Shown here: positions 1 to 7,100 of the stretch, in pieces
Position numbering within the stretch: the stretch's first letter is position 1
Layout: every line of letters begins with the position of its first letter
Origin: JAABSQ01 sp041642315
GTDB lineage: Bacteria; Desulfobacterota; Desulfobacteria; Desulfobacterales; Desulfococcaceae
DNA length: 8,563 nt
Direction of reading: 5' to 3'
Assembly: GCA_041642315.1 (NCBI GenBank)
Contig: JBEPWQ010000153.1
Span: 1 to 8,563 of the forward strand
Program-made: the position numbers and the translations under genes
The notes under the pieces: model-generated
What the model was told of the DNA's origin: nothing
The model's input: only the letters and a program-made list of their open reading frames with translations
The model's database searches: none

Positions 1-1274
1 AACCAGCCCCCGGAAAAAGACAGGAGCAGCTTGATACCGTAAGGATAGGGGGAGTTGGACACCTCCTTGCGATGAAACTCCAGCTGGTGGATGGCCGCTT
101 CGATGAGGTCCGGCTGAATGCCGTCTTTCACCAGTTTGTTCAGAACATCGAAAATGATCTGTTCGATCCTGGATGCATCCGATTCCACCACATCCTTGAG
201 TCCGCAGGAAAAGAAGGTATCCCTGTTGTCGCCGTCGAACCCGGAGCCGTCGGACAAAGCGGAACCCAGCCCCGATTCGATAAGGGCCCGGCGAAGGGGT
301 GAAGCCGGATTTCCCAACAGAACCTCCCCCAACAAAGAGAGCACCAGCACTTCGAAGGTATCCCGGATATCGGCGGTAATCCACCCTACCGCCACCTGGC
401 ACTTCTTGGCCGGGTCCTCCCCCGGGTCCAGGGGATAGGTATAGGTGACCTCCCGGGGTTCGCTCCACCGGGGCTGGTTCGGAACCTCGGTCTTCGGATC
501 GATCGCCTGAAAATGATCCAGGATCTTCTCCTGAATCATCTGGAGGTGCCGTTCCAGAGGCAGGTTCCCATAGGTATAGAAAAAGGAATTGCTGGGGTGG
601 TAATGGCGGCGGTGAAATGCGAGAAGGGCTTCGTGGGTCAGGGACGGAATTTCCCGGGGATCCCCCCCGGAATTGTAGCTGTAGGTGGTCTCCGGATAGA
701 GAGCGTTCATCAGGGAGCGGACCATCACCTGATCCGGAGACGACATCGCCCCTTTCATTTCATTGAAGACCACCCCCTTGTAGACCAGTTGATCCCCCTC
801 CATTTCGAGGCGATGCCCCTCCTGCTTGAAATTGAGGGCATCCAGAATGGGATAGAAACCGGCGTCCAGGTAGACATCCATCAGGTTATAAAAATCCTTC
901 TCGTTCTGTGTCACGAAGGGGTACATGGTCCAGTCCGACGCGGTAAAGGCGTTCATGAAGGTATTGAGGCTTCGTTTAATCATCGAGAAAAAAGGATCAC
1001 GCACCGGAAACTTCTTGGACCCGCACAAAGCGGTGTGCTCGAGGATATGGGCCACCCCGGTGGAATCGGAAGGGACCGTCTTGTAGGCCACACTGAAGGT
1101 GTTCTCGGAATCGTCCTTGCTGATATGGATGTGTTTGGCCCCGGTGGGCAGATGTTCCAGTTCATAAAAATAGGCCTCTATGGTCTCGATGAGGGCCGTA
1201 CGGCGGACCTCATAATCGCCGATGCGATCGCCCGTCCGTATGCCGGGATTGTTGGGGTCGTCGAATGAAGTCAT
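1..1274 (-). CDS. PreP/Cym1-like M16C zinc metallopeptidase, N-terminal part (cut by window edge)
   Basis: This is the first 424 codons of a large insulinase-family protease; the reading frame runs off the left edge without a stop. The inverted zinc motif HILEH lies at residues 76-80 (H76 and H80 as ligands, E79 as the catalytic base). The third ligand is most likely E172, in GVVFNEMKGAMS. The spacing of about 93 residues between the two glutamates suits the presequence-protease (PreP/Cym1/PITRM1) branch rather than short M16B enzymes. Other family-typical stretches are the region after the zinc motif (HTALCGSKKFPVRDPF) and YNSGGDP near residue 200. Full-length members have about 1000 residues in four M16 domains forming a closed chamber, so more than half is missing here. 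They degrade unfolded peptides; bacterial substrates are largely unknown. No signal peptide is visible, so it is probably cytoplasmic. The ATG at 1274 has GAGAGG at 1283-1288 upstream. The winged-helix gene lies upstream on the same strand. Family assignment is firm; the biological role is not. Confidence 0.93.
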   Translation of the reverse strand, partial: MTSFDDPNNPGIRTGDRIGDYEVRRTALIETIEAYFYELEHLPTGAKHIHISKDDSENTFSVAYKTVPSDSTGVAHILEHTALCGSKKFPVRDPFFSMIKRSLNTFMNAFTASDWTMYPFVTQNEKDFYNLMDVYLDAGFYPILDALNFKQEGHRLEMEGDQLVYKGVVFNEMKGAMSSPDQVMVRSLMNALYPETTYSYNSGGDPREIPSLTHEALLAFHRRHYHPSNSFFYTYGNLPLERHLQMIQEKILDHFQAIDPKTEVPNQPRWSEPREVTYTYPLDPGEDPAKKCQVAVGWITADIRDTFEVLVLSLLGEVLLGNPASPLRRALIESGLGSALSDGSGFDGDNRDTFFSCGLKDVVESDASRIEQIIFDVLNKLVKDGIQPDLIEAAIHQLEFHRKEVSNSPYPYGIKLLLSFSGGW

Positions 1275-1395
1275 GGGTATATCCTCTCAAACGGGTATGA
1301 TACGGTGTAAAGAAAACCGAAAAGATCGGCGGTCAAAATAGGCTCTTGTCTGTATCCGGTCCTGAATTTGGGCTTCCCAAGTAAATATGGTCCTC

Positions 1396-1779
1396 TTAAG
1401 AAACGATGTAAACCCCCCGGCTGATTCGGTCGATTCGGCCTTCCTTATAAAGCCGGTAAATAATGTTTCGGAGCTTTTTTTCGCCGAAACCGGTCCGCTT
1501 TTGAATACCGGACAGGGAAACACCCTCCGGAAATTGTGCGACGACCTCCACCACCATGTCCGAGGCGGTGATTCCGCCGGCGCCGTTTTTGCGACGCCCT
1601 CCGCCTTTGAAAGCCGGTTGGGACCGGTTTTCCAGAGCCATGGTCCGGATCAGCTGCTCCAGATGATCCATTCGGGCCATCAGCCGATCCACATCCTTTT
1701 TCGTGGGAATATTATAGTCCCGCAAAAACATGCGAACCAAGGCATTGAAACTCACGGATTTACGACGTTTGTCCGCCAT
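1396..1779 (-). CDS. Small winged-helix-like putative DNA-binding protein with coiled-coil segment
   Basis: This is a 127-residue protein I cannot name. Residues 1-28 are basic, followed by a helix with heptad-like hydrophobics at about 29-50 (DVDRLMARMDHLEQLI), which looks like a short coiled coil for oligomerisation. A glycine/arginine-rich linker spans about 58-70. Residues 71-127 (starting TASDMVVEVV, with KRTGFGEKKLRNIIYRLYKE in the middle and RGVYIVS at the end) fit a compact winged helix: helix, turn, recognition helix, then a beta hairpin. The design suggests a small regulator or nucleoid-type protein, but no target is visible. Similar small proteins occur in sulfate-reducing Desulfobacterota, as far as I recall. 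The start is ATG at 1779, preceded by AGGGAGG at 1791-1797 with a slightly long spacing of 11. The gene is divergent from rsmA and co-directional with the M16C peptidase 121 bases downstream, so it could regulate itself or either neighbour. That last point is inference. Confidence 0.8.
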   Translation of the reverse strand: MADKRRKSVSFNALVRMFLRDYNIPTKKDVDRLMARMDHLEQLIRTMALENRSQPAFKGGGRRKNGAGGITASDMVVEVVAQFPEGVSLSGIQKRTGFGEKKLRNIIYRLYKEGRIDRISRGVYIVS

Positions 1780-1824
1780 CCGGTTTTTTTCCTCCCTGAA
1801 AACAATTTCTGAATTCTAACGGAA

Positions 1825-1830
1825 TATAAT
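1825..1830 (+). promoter_or_regulatory. Candidate -10 element for rsmA
   Basis: A perfect TATAAT stands at 1825-1830 on the plus strand in the divergent intergenic region, next to the opposing -10 at 1832-1837. No good -35 is seen 16-18 bases upstream, and use of this site would give a leader of about 130 bases to the rsmA ATG. A second -10-like hexamer, TACAAT, lies at 1893-1898, also without a clear -35. The real rsmA promoter is therefore uncertain. Confidence 0.27.
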
Positions 1831-1831
1831 T

Positions 1832-1860
1832 ACAATAGATACGGATCAGGACTATGTAAA
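1832..1860 (-). promoter_or_regulatory. Candidate sigma70-type promoter for the winged-helix gene
   Basis: On the minus strand, TTTACA (1855-1860, five of six matches to the -35 consensus) is followed after exactly 17 bases by TATTGT (1832-1837, four of six matches to the -10). Transcription would start near 1825, leaving a leader of about 45 bases before the ATG at 1779. The call rests on sequence match and placement only. Confidence 0.5.
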
Positions 1861-1888
1861 CGGCAAGGAAAAGTCAAGTCGTCGCCTT

Positions 1889-1901
1889 CGAATACAATTC
1901 G
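1889..1901. repeat. Short palindrome in the divergent promoter region (possible operator)
   Basis: CGAAT and ATTCG flank a three-base centre (ACA), giving a 13-bp dyad between the winged-helix gene and rsmA. It overlaps the alternative plus-strand -10 hexamer TACAAT. The size is compatible with a dimeric regulator site, but a 5-bp half-site can arise by chance. Confidence 0.25.
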
Positions 1902-1969
1902 CCAGACATCTCCCGTCCGGAAAAGAAGACGCATTGAAAAACCGAAAGGTCCATGGTAAAAGCCTTCCC

Positions 1970-2821
1970 ATGACCTCTCCCCGCTCACTTCTCAAGGCCT
2001 GGAACCTGCAGCCCAAAAAACAGCTGGGCCAAAATTTTCTGGCGGACCCGTCCACGGCGAATATGATCGTGAATCGGGCCGGGATCGGACCGGAAGAGGT
2101 GGTTCTGGAAATCGGCGCCGGACTCGGGGCGCTCACCATCCCCGCGGCCCGAGCGGCCAAACGTCTTTACGCCGTGGAAACCGACGATCGGCTGATCGGG
2201 CTTCTTGGAACCGAACTCCTGGCCCATGGGGTCACCAATGCCACGGTGTTGAAACAGGATATTCTCAAATTCGATCTGGGGGCCTTCATTCGGGAAGAAG
2301 CGATCTCCGGCCGGCTGGTGGTGTTGGGCAACCTGCCCTACAATGTCTCTTCCCAGGTGGTGGTGCGGCTGATCGGGGCCAGAGAAGGGGTCGACCGGGC
2401 GGCCATGATGTTCCAGCACGAACTGGCCCGGCGGCTGCTGGCGGAGCCCGGGGGAAAGGATTACGGGCGGCTCACCGCCATGCTGCGCTATTGCGCGGAC
2501 ATCGAACCCTTGGCCCGGGTGAACGCGCCCCTGTTCTACCCCCGGCCCAAAGTCGATTCGGAAGTACTGATGATCCGGTTTCGGAAAACACCGGCCTATC
2601 CGGCCGAAGATGAAGGGTTTTTGTTTCGGGTGATCAAGGCCGCCTTCGGCCAGCGCCGCAAAAACCTCAAAAACGCCCTGTCCGGAAGCGACCTGCGGAT
2701 CAGGCCGGACACCGCCCGGGCAGCCCTGGAGGCGGCCGGCATCGACCCGATCCGCCGCGCCGAAACCCTGACGATTCCAGAATTCGTTGAACTGAGCCGC
2801 CGGATTCAGGGACTTCGGTAA
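1970..2821 (+). CDS. rsmA: 16S rRNA (adenine1518/1519-N6)-dimethyltransferase RsmA (KsgA)
   Basis: This enzyme uses S-adenosylmethionine to dimethylate two adjacent adenines in the 3'-terminal hairpin (helix 45) of 16S rRNA, a late step and checkpoint in 30S assembly. With the ATG at 1970 the protein has 283 residues, normal for the family. The N-terminal signature KKQLGQNFL is at residues 16-24. The Rossmann SAM motif VLEIGAGLG is at 45-53, the acidic end of strand 2 is E70, the QD pair is at 96-97, and the catalytic motif NLPYN is at 121-125. The C-terminal part carries FYPRPKVDS and FGQRRKNLKNAL, both typical of RsmA. A TTG at 1934 in the same frame would add 12 residues; I prefer the ATG because the distance from it to LGQNFL is usual for the family. 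Neither start has a strong ribosome-binding site. The gene stands alone on the plus strand, divergent from the winged-helix gene and convergent with gap. Confidence 0.97.
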   Translation: MTSPRSLLKAWNLQPKKQLGQNFLADPSTANMIVNRAGIGPEEVVLEIGAGLGALTIPAARAAKRLYAVETDDRLIGLLGTELLAHGVTNATVLKQDILKFDLGAFIREEAISGRLVVLGNLPYNVSSQVVVRLIGAREGVDRAAMMFQHELARRLLAEPGGKDYGRLTAMLRYCADIEPLARVNAPLFYPRPKVDSEVLMIRFRKTPAYPAEDEGFLFRVIKAAFGQRRKNLKNALSGSDLRIRPDTARAALEAAGIDPIRRAETLTIPEFVELSRRIQGLR

Positions 2822-2841
2822 CCTCGAATTCCTGAATCCGG
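2800..2841. repeat. 11-bp perfect inverted repeat across the rsmA stop codon
   Basis: CCGGATTCAGG at 2800-2810 and its exact reverse complement CCTGAATCCGG at 2831-2841 enclose a 20-base loop that contains the rsmA stop codon. A second small hairpin (CCGGT at 2838-2842, ACCGG at 2850-2854) shares bases with the right arm and abuts the gap stop. The placement between convergent genes suggests transcription termination or 3'-end protection for one or both mRNAs. Neither strand has a T-tract directly after the hairpin, so this is not a classical intrinsic terminator. Confidence 0.55.
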
Positions 2842-2854
2842 TCGAAAAAACCGG

Positions 2855-4114
2855 CTACAGGTCCTCGGCGATGGTGACGGTCCGGTCTCCGAGAAGATTG
2901 ACATAGGAGCCCATTTCATTGTCGTACCAGCCGTAGATATCGGCCTGGGTGATGGGCACCCGGACCATGGTCCCCTGAAGGTCCACCCCGAGATGCTTGG
3001 CCAGACCCGGAATATTGCCGAGATTGATGCTTGCCTCCCCGGTTCGGGTATGGGTTTCATGGCCCTCGATCACCGCTCCGGCCTTGGGGTATCCGATGAT
3101 GTCTCCGGAGACGTTCTGCTTTTCGGAATAGTGGAGATAGCCATTGGGATCATCGGCCGCAGCCTGGCGGTAGACGTCGTTGATGGTCTCCCGCCGGATT
3201 TCGCCGCCTACCATTTCTTCCTGAAAATTGACCACCAGAATGATCAGAGAACCGGTGGAGGTGGGTATCCGCACCGATTCGGCGATGAACCCGATCTCTT
3301 CCATCTCCGGAATCACCAGGCGCAGGGCCGCGGCCGCACCGGTGGTGGTGAGAATGATGTTGTTCATCACGCTTCGGTTTTTCCGCAGGTCCGCTTTTCC
3401 GGTTCCGGGAAGCCGGTCGAGCACCTGCTGAGAACCGGTGCTGGCATGGATAGTGGCCATGGAGGCCGACAGGATCCGCTTGGGCCCGAAGACATTCAGC
3501 AGCGGCTTGATCATGTGGGCCAGACAGGTGGTGGTGCAGGAGGCATTGGAAATCACCCGGTGCCGCCGGGGATCATAATCGTTGTCGTTGATCCCCATCA
3601 CCGTGGTGACCGCATCCTCGGGCATGGGCCGGCCCTTGTCCTTAATCTTGAAAGGGGCCGAGACGATCACTTTTTCGGCCCCGGCTTCCAGGTGACCCCG
3701 CATGCTGCCCTTGGAATCATCCCCAGCGGCGGTAGGATCCAGGAATCGGCCGGTGGTGTCCACCACCAGCTTCACCTTCTCCCCTTTCCAGTCGATGCCG
3801 GCCGGGTCCCGGGAGGACATCAGGAACTTGACCTTGACCCCGTCGATCTCCATGGTCTTGTTTTTTTCATCTATGTCCCGAATCACCGGTCCGGCGCTGT
3901 GGCCGCGAATATAAGTTTGAAGCCTCCCATAAGTGGAATCTCGCTCCAGATAATGGGCGATATCCTCGAAAGAGGTGCCTACCTCCCGTCCCAGGTTGAC
4001 CACCAGTTCATCAAAATACTTGCGGGCCACATGATGCCAGACGGTGAGTTTTCCGATCCGGCCCAGTCCGTTGATTCCGAGCCTGAAACCTTTCCCCTCT
4101 ACTCCTTTTTCCAT
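2855..4114 (-). CDS. gap: Divergent, extended glyceraldehyde-3-phosphate dehydrogenase
   Basis: This is an NAD(P)-dependent dehydrogenase of the phosphorylating GAPDH fold, expected to interconvert glyceraldehyde-3-phosphate and 1,3-bisphosphoglycerate in the cytoplasm. The nucleotide-binding motif GINGLGRIG is at residues 13-21. The catalytic cysteine is C193 in SNASCTTTCL and the catalytic histidine is H223 in ATIHAST. A phosphate-site TTTGAAA is at about 256-262, R282 is in VRIPT, and WYDNEMGSY with N399 is near the end. At 419 residues it is about 85 longer than ordinary GAPDHs (about 330-340). The extra length is spread over inserts near 66-90, 126-138 and 155-170 and a long one before WYDNE. 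The usual SCTTNC reads SCTTTC, and the aspartate after strand 2 that normally selects NAD appears as L41 in VVNLGRE. The start is ATG at 4114, with GGAAAGGA at 4120-4127 upstream; an in-frame TTG at 4129 overlaps that site and was rejected. The gene is 36 bases downstream of the PPDK-like gene and probably cotranscribed with it. GAPDH fold is firm; substrate and cofactor are less so. Confidence 0.92.
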   Translation of the reverse strand: MEKGVEGKGFRLGINGLGRIGKLTVWHHVARKYFDELVVNLGREVGTSFEDIAHYLERDSTYGRLQTYIRGHSAGPVIRDIDEKNKTMEIDGVKVKFLMSSRDPAGIDWKGEKVKLVVDTTGRFLDPTAAGDDSKGSMRGHLEAGAEKVIVSAPFKIKDKGRPMPEDAVTTVMGINDNDYDPRRHRVISNASCTTTCLAHMIKPLLNVFGPKRILSASMATIHASTGSQQVLDRLPGTGKADLRKNRSVMNNIILTTTGAAAALRLVIPEMEEIGFIAESVRIPTSTGSLIILVVNFQEEMVGGEIRRETINDVYRQAAADDPNGYLHYSEKQNVSGDIIGYPKAGAVIEGHETHTRTGEASINLGNIPGLAKHLGVDLQGTMVRVPITQADIYGWYDNEMGSYVNLLGDRTVTIAEDL

Positions 4115-4150
4115 GGCTATCCTTTCCAAATTGTCTGCTGTTGTTTTCGC

Positions 4151-7100
4151 TTAGGTTTCCTTGACCTTCATAAATCCCTGGTACACGGTTCCGTCCTGAC
4201 CGTTGATGGACAAAAAATCGCCCGATTCGATGCGCTGCTCCCCGAAATAACTCTTTTTTCCCTTTTCATCACAGACCATGGTGCCGCACCCCACCACACA
4301 GGTCTTTCCCAACCGATGGGCAACAACCGCGGCATGCGAGGTGCCGCCGCCCCTGGCGGTCAAAATTCCGTCGGCCGCGTTGATTTCGCGAATATCGTCC
4401 GGCACCGTGTCGGCTCGGAGTAAAATCAAATGGGTGTTGGGCTCCAGTTTTCGCCACTTGTCTATCTCTCCGAGAGTGAACACCGCCCGTCCGCTCATGG
4501 CCCCGCCGCTGACGCCGACCCCGTTTCCAAGCAGAACCGCTCCTTCCACCCCTTCCGGGTCGAAGGCGAAGTATTTTTTTCGCTCTCGAATGGACATGTT
4601 CCGGCTCTGAAGCACATACAGATCCTTTTTGCCGGGGCTTTCAAACGTAAACTCGACCTCCTGGGGACTCCACCCTTTTTTATAGATCAGCTCGCTCGCC
4701 CACTCCTTGAGGGTCTTGTAGATGTCGGGAAAATGGGTTTCCAAAGTCACATCGGTGTTGCGCATTTCATTCTGCTGCTGAATCAATGAAATCGGCAGGG
4801 TGGTCACCAGTCCGGAGACCACGTCCTCCCCCTGATTGCCGACGGTGAAATCCCCCCACAGCCGGATGTCGTCCTCGGACCATTTGGGATTGTGAGTAAA
4901 AAAGACGCCGGAACCGGAAAAAGGGGAGATGTTGCCGTACACCATGGTCTGAACCGTCACCGCGGTGCCCCAGTCGTCGGAGATTCCGATGATTTTTCGA
5001 TAGGCTTTGGCTTTGGCCGATTCCCAGGAGTTGAGCACCTTTTTGATGGTGACCAACAGCTGATCGAAGGGATCCTCCAGCAGGTCAATGCCCGAATCAC
5101 GCACCAGATCTTTGTAGGCCAGGGCCAGATCCCGCATCTGGTCTCCTGAAAAATCCCGTTTGAAGGGCACCCCGCATTTTTTCTTGAAATCCCCCATGAC
5201 CGCGTCGAAATCATCCCGCTTGAGATCGAAAGACATGCCGTAACACTGAATGAACCGGCGGTAGTTGTCCCAGGCGAACCAGGGGTTGCCGTTTTTTTCG
5301 GCCAGACCGGCGGCGATGTGGTCGTTTATTCCCACATCCAGAAAGGTGTCCATCATGCCGGGTTGGGAAATGGAGGAGCCGCTGCGGACCGAAAACAGCA
5401 GCGGGTTTTTGGGATCACCGAACCGTTTGTCGGTCAATTTTTCCAGAGTCGAAATATGCCAGGCGATCTGCTCTTTGAAATTCTGCTCCGCCGGCGGATA
5501 GTGCTCTACGATCTCCCGGCACCGGAAGACCTCGGTGGTGATGATGAACCCGGGCGGTACCGGAAACCCGAGCCGGTCCAGTTTAACCAGATTGTGGCCC
5601 TTGTTTCCCAAGTGAATGATGCCGATGGCCCGGTTCTCGGGTTCGGTGATGGAGGTCATGGCCCGCTGGGGATCGTAATTGAGCAGAAGTCTCAGTTTTT
5701 CATCCGGCAGCCGGTAGGATTGATGAAACAGCGTCTTGAGGACCTGGCTCAGGAGCTGATCAAGCTGCTGCAGCCCCAGCGAGAGTGCGATCTTCTCCCG
5801 CAGAAAGACCTCGGATATGCGGTGCTTCATCTTTTCCGGGTCATCCAGGTCGTCGGACCCCAGGTATTTGTCCAGGATCCATTCCCGGGGAATTCTGGAC
5901 AGAATCCGGTTCAGATTGTTTTCGTGGATGTTGTTGAAGTAGTCATTGATCACATTGGTCACAGCCCGGGCAAACCCTTTGAAGATATCCAGGTACTGGG
6001 TGAAGGTGAACCCCCTGGCCGCCAGGGAGTGGGCCAGCAGCTCCAGCTGGCTTTCGATCTCGACCGATGAGATGCCGTCCAGCTTCAGGGCCCGGTTGAA
6101 GAGCTTCAACAGGTCATGAATCTGATAAAAGGTCTCTTTGGTGATCAGCGTCAGATCCAGCCGATTTACGATTTCGTCGAAATAGACATTGACCAGGGAT
6201 TCGATGCGAAAGGTCAGCCCCATGGCGTCGAATTTGACTTCGTGGTAACTCCCGTACATGGATGGGATATCCACCGTGAAATGACGTTTTTTATAGATAT
6301 CCTCCCGAACTTCATAGGTCTGTTCCGAAAGAATCAGTTCCTTAAGAAGCTCCAGGTAGTCGAGCAGCAGCGGCAGCCTGCGGTTGAGGTCGGGCTCTTT
6401 GAGTGCTGACTGAAGCTTGTCCAGACTGGGAAAGGCCTCCGCCTTCAACTGAGCCAGGTAGCCCCCCATATCACCGGCGGTGTCGGGGTTCAGGGCCAGG
6501 TTGTATTTCTGGTGCAGGAGCCGGTAAAACCGAACGATCAAGAGCATCCGCTCGGCATCCCGCTCCGGCACCTCCGGAACCTCTTCCAGGTATTCCCTCA
6601 GGGTGGCTTCATCCAGGTTCAGCAGGCCCTCGGGAACCTGAATTCCACGTTCGGTTTCCAGATGGATCATCAATCGATGCACCCCCTTCACATAAGGGGA
6701 ACCGGCTTCGATCTGGTCGAAAATATTGGGGGGTACAAAAGGCTCCACATGCTCGGGGTCCGCCGTTCGCCAGAACCGAAGGGTCGCCTCGATAAACCCG
6801 ACCACCCGGTTGCTGCTTTCCACATGGGCCTGTTTGCGCAGAAAATGAATCAGCAGGTCCTTGCGCTGGGTGATTTCGTCGAGATCGGTGGAGATGTCGC
6901 GCAGTTCGCCTTCCGCACCGATGTCGTTGAAGAAGACCGGCATCAGTCGAGCCAGCTGTTTGACCAGGTTGTATACCGGCCGAATATCGCTGTTCAAAAG
7001 ATTGGTGATATCCCGGGGAAAAAGGTCGGTGTCCTTGATGAAGACGCCGCAGACCGAGAGATAAATAATCAGATCCGACAGCAGGCGGGTCGACCATTTG

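Noticed and set aside
513..1268. Plus-strand open frame of 251 codons opposite the peptidase
   Set aside because: The minus strand reads as an M16C peptidase with its zinc site, so this is a shadow frame.
1297..1336. Possible promoter for the peptidase (TTGACC at 1331-1336, TATCAT at 1297-1302 on the minus strand)
   Set aside because: The two hexamers are not spaced as a pair, and 17 bases after TTGACC lies only the poor TCTTTA. Read-through from the winged-helix promoter is as likely.
1377..1390. Small hairpin TTGGG/CCCAA after the winged-helix gene as a terminator
   Set aside because: The stem is only 5 bp with a three-base loop and no T-tract follows on the minus strand.
1934..1969. TTG start giving rsmA 12 more residues
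   Set aside because: The site before it is weak and the extra residues match nothing typical; the ATG at 1970 puts LGQNFL at the usual distance from the N-terminus.
4115..4129. TTG start giving gap five more residues
   Set aside because: The TTG overlaps the purine-rich ribosome-binding site GGAAAGGA that serves the ATG at 4114.
4115..4150. Remnant of the missing PEP/pyruvate barrel after the dikinase stop codon, implying a recent frameshift
   Set aside because: Only 36 bases separate the stop from gap, so no barrel sequence remains and the domain end is clean; this is an architecture and not a fresh break.
2993..4423. Plus-strand open frame of 476 codons opposite gap
   Set aside because: It is rich in His, Gly and Asp with no recognisable motif, overlaps two real minus-strand genes, and has no convincing start context.
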